This document shows positions 45,260-50,765 of a stretch of 64,000 bases of DNA, piece after piece. Position 1 is the stretch's first letter; each line of letters opens with the position of its first letter. Location: assembly GCF_037026715.1 (NCBI RefSeq), contig NZ_JBANCG010000003.1, forward strand, positions 1 through 64,000. The letters are read 5' to 3'. The stretch comes from Breoghania sp037026715. GTDB taxonomy: Bacteria; Pseudomonadota; Alphaproteobacteria; Rhizobiales; Stappiaceae. The position numbers and the translations under genes are program-made. The notes below the pieces were generated by a model. That model did no database searches. It was not told the DNA's origin and worked only from the letters and a program-made list of their open reading frames with translations.

Positions 45260-46015
45260 ATGTGTGAGCAGAGAGTGGAACACATCGCTCAGTACAGGCT
45301 GTTGGCATTGTCCCATCCTGATGAGGAGGTCATGCCGGGTATAAGGTTTGGCCGGGAGGACGAATTGCTCACGCCTGCGTATTGGGCCATGCGTTGCGTC
45401 ACCGCAGACCCCACCGACATAGATTTCGTAAACCACCATGGCACCCTTGAGGAAGAAGTTGGGTTCTGCCTGCTGGGCGGCTTCGGTGTGACATTTGAGG
45501 TTGCCACCGCATTCTTCGAACGCTTGCGGATCAATGGCGTCTTCGAACCGGGCATTATCGTTTCAGAAACCGATCTCTTCGCTATGCTCGACGAACCTGC
45601 GGCGATCTGTGGGCGGCCCCACCGCTACCGGTTTCCAATGCAGCGGGCCCGCCGGGTTCACCGCGCAATGGCGGGTCTTGCGACGATGGAGTTCGATGAA
45701 GCCGACCCAATCAGGTTTCGGGACCAGATTCAGGGTTTAGAGGGTGTAGGACCAAAGACTGCCAGTTGGATTGCGCGGAATTGGCTGGACACCGATTCAA
45801 TCGCGATTCTAGATATTCATGTTCTACGGGCAGGGTGGCTGCTCAATCTGTTTGATAGGGATTGCCGTCTGCCACGCGATTACGTTGATTTGGAGGAAAA
45901 ATTTCTGAATTTTGCCAAAAACTTGCGTGTTCGAGCGTCGGTGCTCGATAGTGTTATGTGGTATGATATGCGCACTTTCGGATCGAATTTGGCGCGAGAG
46001 ACACTGGCGGCGTGA
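45260..46015 (+). CDS. OGG-like base-excision DNA glycosylase/lyase (HhH-GPD superfamily)
   Basis: A 251-aa helix-hairpin-helix glycosylase. The hairpin LEGVGPKTASW (160-170) contains the Schiff-base lysine Lys166, and ILDIHVLR holds the catalytic Asp185; this Lys/Asp pair is that of bifunctional OGG1/AGOG-type enzymes which remove a base and cut the strand. I prefer ATG 45,260 over the in-frame ATG 45,233 because the latter overlaps the -10 box. Homologous OGG genes are known as accessory genes of type IV CBASS. It is the first gene of a four-gene operon with no DNA-repair genes nearby. Confidence 0.8.
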   Translation: MCEQRVEHIAQYRLLALSHPDEEVMPGIRFGREDELLTPAYWAMRCVTADPTDIDFVNHHGTLEEEVGFCLLGGFGVTFEVATAFFERLRINGVFEPGIIVSETDLFAMLDEPAAICGRPHRYRFPMQRARRVHRAMAGLATMEFDEADPIRFRDQIQGLEGVGPKTASWIARNWLDTDSIAILDIHVLRAGWLLNLFDRDCRLPRDYVDLEEKFLNFAKNLRVRASVLDSVMWYDMRTFGSNLARETLAA

Positions 46016-46059
46016 GCAGCGCAACGAAAAGGCCTGGATGAAACTGTAGAGGCGAAACG

Positions 46060-46398
46060 ATGGGCGGAAGCGGATCGAGTGGTGGATGGACGCCGTCGGG
46101 CTCAACAGGCAGCGGACCCGACCCGTGTGATCTGCGGTTCCAGACTGATCTTTTCGGGCCGGTGGCTTCGGTTGTCCAAGGACTCAGCGTGGGCGACCGC
46201 CTGTCGGTCCAGCTCATAACGCAAGGTCAATCTCAGAGCGTCGCCGCATTGACGCAATCGACGGGAGCGGTTGCGGGTACGATTACCGGAGCGCGCCAAC
46301 TCGGCGCCCTGATCAATTGTCTTGCACAACATGCGTATGAAGCGGAGGTGACGGCGATTTCGGGATCGCGGGTGACCGTCGTCGTCGAGCGAGTCTAA
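46060..46398 (+). CDS. Small protein with Gly/Ser-rich N-terminus and compact beta domain
   Basis: A 112-aa protein, ATG 46,060 with GAGGCG upstream. It starts MGGSGSSGGWTPSGSTGSG, so removal of Met would expose Gly-Gly. After DPCDLRF a compact domain follows: VQGLSVGDRLSVQLI, GAVAGTITGARQLGALINCL and AYEAEVTAISGSRVTVVV, a pattern I associate with small proteins encoded beside QueC-like and other nucleotide-centred defence genes. It lacks catalytic motifs. Because the operon encodes a QueC-like enzyme, I infer that it could be the acceptor of a base conjugated to its N-terminal glycine; this is untested. Confidence 0.7.
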   Translation: MGGSGSSGGWTPSGSTGSGPDPCDLRFQTDLFGPVASVVQGLSVGDRLSVQLITQGQSQSVAALTQSTGAVAGTITGARQLGALINCLAQHAYEAEVTAISGSRVTVVVERV

Positions 46399-46400
46399 CG

Positions 46401-47627
46401 GTGATCGTTGCCGGGGGCTACTACCGCGAGATCTGCGTATCGCCACAGCACGACGAGTTATTTGGCTCCGGGGGACGTGCCGCGTTTGCCATCGCTTCCG
46501 CGGGCACCGACGTCGATTGGCATTACTATTGCCCCGAGCCCCAGCAACAGATCGTTCCGGTCGCTCTATCAAACCCGCACCTACGGCATCATCCTCATGC
46601 ATCCGACATTCTGGTGTCCTTCACCTATTTCCATCCATTGTCGGAGCCTGAATATCGGCCGAGCGACCTGCCCAAATTCGACGACATCGTTGTGAAAGGG
46701 GCGAGCATTCTACGCTTCGGTTTCATGGAGGGTGACGCCATAGTCCATGGTGACAAGGTGGTGTTCGATCCTCAAAGTCCGAAGAAGCCGGTGTCTTTCA
46801 AAGCTAACGGGTCGACAGCGAAGTCCCTGGCAATCGTTTTAAACGCACAAGAAGTGCGGGTACTTGGTAAAGACGAGGACGAGTCAGAAGCCGTCCGAAA
46901 TATTCAGCAATCGGAAGATGCTGCTGTTGTCCTCGTTAAGTCCGGCCCGCAAGGATGCAGGGTCTATGTCGATGGTGCGCTTCGAGGGACGGTACCGCCG
47001 TATCGCACTGATCGCGTATACAAGATTGGGTCCGGCGACATCTTCAGCGCCGCTTTTGCATTTCATTGGGGAGAGCAAGGGATGGCTCCCGACCAAGCAG
47101 CCGATGCGGCTTCCCGCTGCGTCGCGCGCTACTGCAGCAGCCGAGCGCCAAATGTCCGTCTTGACGACGAGACGAAGGGATTGGAGCCGATTGCGGTGAA
47201 AGATGAGAAGGCCAAGGTCTACATCGCCGGGCCGTTTTTCACCATGGCCGAGTTGTGGCTCGTGGAACAGGCGTGCCGCTCTCTCAATAGTCTCGGCGTC
47301 TCATTTTTCTCGCCATACCACGAGGCTGGACTTCTCCGTGACTATACGGACGACCAAGTGCATCAGAAGGAGATCGAACGGGTTGTCGAGACGGACCTCA
47401 AGGGTCTCAGCGAGTGTAAAGCGGTCTTCGCCATTCTTGATGGATGCGATCCCGGCACTGTCTTCGAGATCGGTTGGGCAGTGCGGCACAACATCCCTGT
47501 TATTGTGCTGTCGCAGAATCCGAAGCCGGCCGATCAGACTATGATTCGTGGCTCGAAGAACTGTTTGATCACTGACGATTTTGCGAGCGCGATCTATCGT
47601 GTCGCTTGGGCAGCCTGGTCGGCATGA
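46401..47627 (+). CDS. PfkB-family kinase fused to nucleoside 2-deoxyribosyltransferase-like domain
   Basis: A 408-aa two-domain protein from GTG 46,401, 2 bp after the previous stop. Residues 1-265 form a PfkB/ribokinase fold: GSGGRAAFAIASAG near the start and the ATP/catalytic motif GSGDIFSAAF at 210-219 with Asp213. Residues about 270-405 are an NDT/DrHyd domain: KVYIAGPFF, then AILDGCDPGTVFEIGWAVRH with the nucleophilic Glu356. Together they could phosphorylate a nucleoside and release or exchange its base. The fusion and its place between a base-excision enzyme and a QueC-like gene suggest supply or destruction of a modified base. Confidence 0.82.
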   Translation: MIVAGGYYREICVSPQHDELFGSGGRAAFAIASAGTDVDWHYYCPEPQQQIVPVALSNPHLRHHPHASDILVSFTYFHPLSEPEYRPSDLPKFDDIVVKGASILRFGFMEGDAIVHGDKVVFDPQSPKKPVSFKANGSTAKSLAIVLNAQEVRVLGKDEDESEAVRNIQQSEDAAVVLVKSGPQGCRVYVDGALRGTVPPYRTDRVYKIGSGDIFSAAFAFHWGEQGMAPDQAADAASRCVARYCSSRAPNVRLDDETKGLEPIAVKDEKAKVYIAGPFFTMAELWLVEQACRSLNSLGVSFFSPYHEAGLLRDYTDDQVHQKEIERVVETDLKGLSECKAVFAILDGCDPGTVFEIGWAVRHNIPVIVLSQNPKPADQTMIRGSKNCLITDDFASAIYRVAWAAWSA

Positions 47628-48244
47628 GAGCGCTTCTTTTTTCGGGTGGCGTGGAGTCCACCTGCCTTGCGGTGATGACGAGACCCGATCTTGCTGTAAC
47701 CATCGACTATGGGCAGGTCTGTGCGCCGGGCGAAATCCGTGCCGCCAAACACATTGCGTCTTTGATCGGCATGTCTCACAGAGTCATAGAAGTCTCGCTT
47801 GGCCATTTGGGATCCGGCGAGATGACCGGCGTTCCATCTGCCGCCGCAGGCCGGGTTCCCGAGCATTGGCCGTTCCGCAATCAGATGCTCCTCACCGTCG
47901 CAGCTATGGCGCTGGCGAACTGTGACTTACGGGAATTGATCATCGGGACGGTGCTCACGGATCGAGTGCACAATGACGGTACCCCCGATTTCTTGAGCGC
48001 CATGGAGCGTCTCCTCCAGACTCAGCTTGTTGATTTCAGGCTGAGCGCGCCGGCGTCGACCATCACGACCGATGATTTGGTCCGTAAATCAGGCGTGGAT
48101 CGGAACGTACTGGGTTGGACATTTTCATGCCACCGAGCCGAAGTCGCCTGTGGCGCATGCCGAGGTTGCAACAAATCCTTGGAGCTGTTTACTCGTCTCG
48201 ATCGTGAGGATGGTGCCGCATTTGCTACGAAAGACCTTGGCTGA
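47624..48244 (+). CDS. QueC-like 7-cyano-7-deazaguanine synthase homologue
   Basis: A 206-aa PP-loop enzyme. SGGVES (7-12) is the ATP pyrophosphatase loop, WPFRNQMLL (82-90) matches the QueC substrate-binding RN segment and the zinc site is Cys169, Cys176, Cys179, Cys182 (SCHRAEVACGACRGC). ATG 47,624 overlaps the previous stop (ATGA). No queD, queE, queF or tgt gene is nearby, so ordinary queuosine synthesis is unlikely here. QueC relatives occur in Qat and type IV CBASS defence. The spacing of the first two cysteines (six residues between them) is slightly unusual. Confidence 0.85.
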   Translation: MRALLFSGGVESTCLAVMTRPDLAVTIDYGQVCAPGEIRAAKHIASLIGMSHRVIEVSLGHLGSGEMTGVPSAAAGRVPEHWPFRNQMLLTVAAMALANCDLRELIIGTVLTDRVHNDGTPDFLSAMERLLQTQLVDFRLSAPASTITTDDLVRKSGVDRNVLGWTFSCHRAEVACGACRGCNKSLELFTRLDREDGAAFATKDLG

Positions 48245-48339
48245 ATCTGAAGCGTCTTCGCGAACAGTCCTAGGTTGACGTTCCTATGCTTATGACTCTC
48301 GCTTCCTCTATTGGCGCCTCGCCAACGTCGGTAGGGGGC
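48245..48339. other. Short spacer after the QueC-like gene
   Basis: I see no gene and no clear terminator in this 95-bp stretch. It joins the end of the defence-like operon to the DUF736 remnant. Confidence 0.4.
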
Positions 48340-48432
48340 GCGAGCTTGCCAGAGCCCATCAGCCCCGCCCTGTTCCCATCCGACGAAGGCGACCGGGCGC
48401 AACTCGTATGGAACCACAGGCGCGATGGATGA
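48340..48432 (+). pseudogene. Remnant: 3' end of a third DUF736 gene
   Basis: The codons read ASLPEPISPALFPSDEGDRA and end QLVWNHRRDG-stop, matching the C-terminus of the DUF736 protein at 44,452-44,769 (PSLSEPFTAALFPSEEGDRA, QLVWNRRRDG). Similarity of roughly 75% at DNA level continues about 45 bp past the stop (to near 48,476). No start or N-terminal part exists. The divergence says this is not a fresh target duplication but the joint left by exchange between related ICEs. Confidence 0.85.
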
Positions 48433-48542
48433 GCGGCTTCGATGTGCTCGAGTTCGAAATTGTTCGCAAAAGGTCCGCATCGTTCATCGCAGTCGCACCC
48501 ACCCCAGTCTGCAACAGGTCATTTCGAAATGATCCGTTTTTA

Positions 48543-48633
48543 ATGGTTGTAAGCCATCGAAACTCGATAAATGGAAAGTCTGCATTGCGTTCGTTTTGAT
48601 GGTATGTAAATTTGATGGTTATGAGCCATCAAA
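48543..48633 (+). promoter_or_regulatory. Operator repeats of the AbiE module
   Basis: Two related inverted repeats are present: ATGG-TTGTAAG-CCAT (48,543-48,557) and TTTGATGG-TTATGAG-CCATCAAA (48,611-48,633). The second spans the abiEi start codon (ATG 48,621 lies in its spacer). AbiEi antitoxins are known to repress their operon by binding inverted repeats, so autoregulation is likely. There is no obvious ribosome binding site, suggesting leaderless or weak translation. Confidence 0.7.
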
Positions 48634-49499
48634 GAACACCAAGGCTGAAGCCCTTCCTGGAGCGGGTCCCCCCCGGCTTCTTCGTTGATGCAGCATGGCT
48701 GAAGCGCTTCGGGATCGATCCCAAGTCGATCCACGACTATGCCGAGAGGGGCTGGCTGGAGCGGGTGGTGCGCGGGGTCTACCGCCGCCCGCTGCCCCAT
48801 GCCGATCAGGCAGGGCGCCCGCTTGTCCGACAGGAGACCGACTGGCAACTCCCGCTGCTGTCGATCCAATGGATCATGGAACATGACGTCCATCTGGGTG
48901 GCTTGAGCGCGCTCGGCTTCCATGGGCTCGCCCACTATCTGTCGCTTGGCGGCGGGGAGCGTGTCTATCTCTATGGCGAAGTTCCCTCCTGGCTGGCCCG
49001 CCTTCCGGGCAAGGCACAGTTCGTCGTTCGCTCGCGCGTCTTGTTCGGTGACGACCTTGCCGGCGTCGAGAATGCCGAGCACCAATTCGAGAGCGCGCCG
49101 GGGGTGGAGGCGGGACATGGCCCGACCGTGAGCCCCTGGCGCTGGCCGCTCAAGGTTTCGTCACCCGAGCGCGCCATCCTCGAAGCGCTCGACGAACTGC
49201 CAACCCACGCGACCTTCGACAATCTGGACATGATCTTTCAGGGTCTGACGAACTTGCGTCCCAAGCGCCTGATGACCCTGCTGCGCGCTTGCCGAAGCAT
49301 CAAGGTCAAGCGCCTGTTTTTCGTGTTCGCCGACCGGCATGCCCATGCCTGGGTGAAGCATCTGGACAAGAGCGCCATCGATCTCGGATCCGGCCCGCGC
49401 GCGCTGGTGAAGGGCGGAAAACTGCACCCGGCCTACCGGATCTATGTGCCTGAGGCGCTTCTGCCTGCGGACATGGACGAGGACGTGAGCCATGCGTGA
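48621..49499 (+). CDS. abiEi: AbiEi-family antitoxin/repressor
   Basis: A 292-aa protein with an N-terminal winged-helix DNA-binding domain (LERVPPGFFVDAAWLKRFGI, IHDYAERGWLERVVRGVYRR) and an AbiEi antitoxin C-terminal domain (LGGLSALGFHGLAHYLSLGG and SSPERAILEALDELP). In type IV toxin-antitoxin systems it counters AbiEii and represses the operon. I use ATG 48,621, inside the operator; ATG 48,615 or TTG 48,612 are alternatives. It overlaps the toxin gene by 8 bp. Confidence 0.87.
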   Translation: MSHQRTPRLKPFLERVPPGFFVDAAWLKRFGIDPKSIHDYAERGWLERVVRGVYRRPLPHADQAGRPLVRQETDWQLPLLSIQWIMEHDVHLGGLSALGFHGLAHYLSLGGGERVYLYGEVPSWLARLPGKAQFVVRSRVLFGDDLAGVENAEHQFESAPGVEAGHGPTVSPWRWPLKVSSPERAILEALDELPTHATFDNLDMIFQGLTNLRPKRLMTLLRACRSIKVKRLFFVFADRHAHAWVKHLDKSAIDLGSGPRALVKGGKLHPAYRIYVPEALLPADMDEDVSHA

Positions 49500-50406
49500 A
49501 CGCTATGTCGAGCAGGTCCGCTTGCTGATGCGCCTCCTGCCGGCCATTGCGGCCGAGGAGGTCTTTGCGCTCAAAGGCGGCTCGGCCATCAATCTCTTCT
49601 ACCGGGACATGCCGCGCCTGTCTGTCGATATCGATCTGACCTATGTGCCGATCGAGGATCGCGCCGTCTCTCTTCAGCATATCGATGCCACGCTCGACCG
49701 GATCATCGACTCATTCGGTCGCAGCAACAGGGATGTGCGGCTCCAGCGCATCGCCGGCGGCGGGAACTTGGAAACCCGCATCATGGCCTCGCGCGGTGCG
49801 GCGAGTGTGAAGATCGAGACCTCGCCTGTCATGCGCGGAACGGTGCTGTCGCCGGTGCCGATGAGGGTTTCGGACGCGGTGGAGGAGGCCTTTGGGTTCG
49901 CCGAGATGCCGGTGCTCGCCTTCGAGGACCTCTTTGCCGGCAAGCTGCATGCCGCCCTCGACCGCCAGCATCCGCGCGATCTCTACGATGTCCATCTGCT
50001 CTATGAGAATGAGGGGCTGACGGACGATTTGTTCCGGGTCTTCTTGGCCTATGTCTGCGCGTCAGGCCGTCCGCCGCATGAACTGCTGGCGCCACCGGCT
50101 ATCCCGATAGAAGAACTGTACACGGAGGAATTCGTTGGGATGACGCGGGAAGAGATCGCGCTGTCCGATCTCGAAGCGGCGCGGACGCGCCTGATCGCAG
50201 ATGTCCGAAGCCGTCTGACCGACAACACAGCGGCATTCCTGATGTCGCTTCATAACGCCGAACCGAATTTCGCTCTCATCGACCTGCCTCAGGCGGAACA
50301 GCTCCCCGCCGTCCAGTGGAAGCTTCTCAACCTGCGCAGGCTCAAGGCGGAAAACCCGGCCAAGCATGCCGAGCAGGGAGAAATGCTGAAGGCGCTGTTT
50401 GCCTAG
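49492..50406 (+). CDS. abiEii: AbiEii-family nucleotidyltransferase toxin
   Basis: A 304-aa protein of the AbiEii/AbiGii group. The nucleotidyltransferase motif is visible in ALKGGSAINLFYRDMPRLS (GGSxxN, about 25-43) followed by VDIDLTY (Asp pair 46/48), and a later FEDLFAGKLHAALDRQHPRD segment (Lys and Asp typical of the family). Such toxins block growth, reportedly by modifying tRNA or binding GTP, and provide abortive infection or element maintenance. Encoded with its antitoxin at the right cargo site of the ICE. Confidence 0.88.
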   Translation: MRERYVEQVRLLMRLLPAIAAEEVFALKGGSAINLFYRDMPRLSVDIDLTYVPIEDRAVSLQHIDATLDRIIDSFGRSNRDVRLQRIAGGGNLETRIMASRGAASVKIETSPVMRGTVLSPVPMRVSDAVEEAFGFAEMPVLAFEDLFAGKLHAALDRQHPRDLYDVHLLYENEGLTDDLFRVFLAYVCASGRPPHELLAPPAIPIEELYTEEFVGMTREEIALSDLEAARTRLIADVRSRLTDNTAAFLMSLHNAEPNFALIDLPQAEQLPAVQWKLLNLRRLKAENPAKHAEQGEMLKALFA

Positions 50407-50430
50407 AGGGGGCGTGGGCGAAGACCAGGG

Positions 50431-50495
50431 TATATAACGGCCATAAGAATTCGGCTGCTTTTGCGCGATCCTTATCCGGTATGCATCAATACCGG
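50431..50495 (+). promoter_or_regulatory. Shared ICE motif plus hairpin upstream of the recombinase unit (copy C)
   Basis: TATATAACGGCCATAAGAAT begins at 50,431 (motif to 50,453), followed by GCGATCCTTATCC and a hairpin CCGGTAT/ATACCGG (50,476-50,482 and 50,489-50,495). GGAAAGG, the likely ribosome binding site, overlaps the right arm. Layout and distance to the ATG (about 55 bp) match copies A and B. Confidence 0.65.
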
Positions 50496-50508
50496 AAAGG
50501 TTCGGCCC

Positions 50509-50736
50509 ATGAAGGAAAAGGAGGACCAGGCGACCGCGGTCATACCGCCCCCGGCGAACGATAACGGGCCAGAGCAAAGGGCGGGGGAAGAAGCGGAGCG
50601 GCACCTGGACACCATCGCGCGGGCCATCGGCCGCCATATTGCCCGCGAGCACATCAGGGCCTGGGAGCAGGAGCAGCGGAAGCGGGCAGCCAACGAAAAC
50701 CGGCCAAAGGAAGAGGGGCGGGAACCGGACGGGTGA
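50509..50736 (+). CDS. Small charged protein encoded before the recombinase
   Basis: A 75-aa hydrophilic protein (MKEKEDQATAVIPPPANDNG, then AERHLDTIARAIGRHIAREH and EQEQRKRAANENRP). It has one probable amphipathic helix and no known motif. It is 29 bp upstream of the recombinase start and shares its promoter region. Small genes in this position can encode recombination directionality factors, but nothing in the sequence shows this. Confidence 0.65.
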   Translation: MKEKEDQATAVIPPPANDNGPEQRAGEEAERHLDTIARAIGRHIAREHIRAWEQEQRKRAANENRPKEEGREPDG

Positions 50737-50765
50737 AATCCGCCCTTGAGAGAAAGGAAAGTCTT

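Noticed and set aside
44926..48244. Calling the locus type IV CBASS or Qat.
   Set aside because: There is no CD-NTase, no CBASS effector, no TGT, no QatA ATPase and no TatD gene on either side; only the QueC-like and OGG-like parts overlap with those systems.
47624..48244. Ordinary queuosine biosynthesis (queC).
   Set aside because: No queD, queE, queF or tgt gene is near, and the gene is coupled to a PfkB-deoxyribosyltransferase fusion inside mobile cargo.
44700..48476. Target-site duplication flanking a transposon at the DUF736 tails.
   Set aside because: The two tails differ at roughly a quarter of positions and no transposase lies between them.
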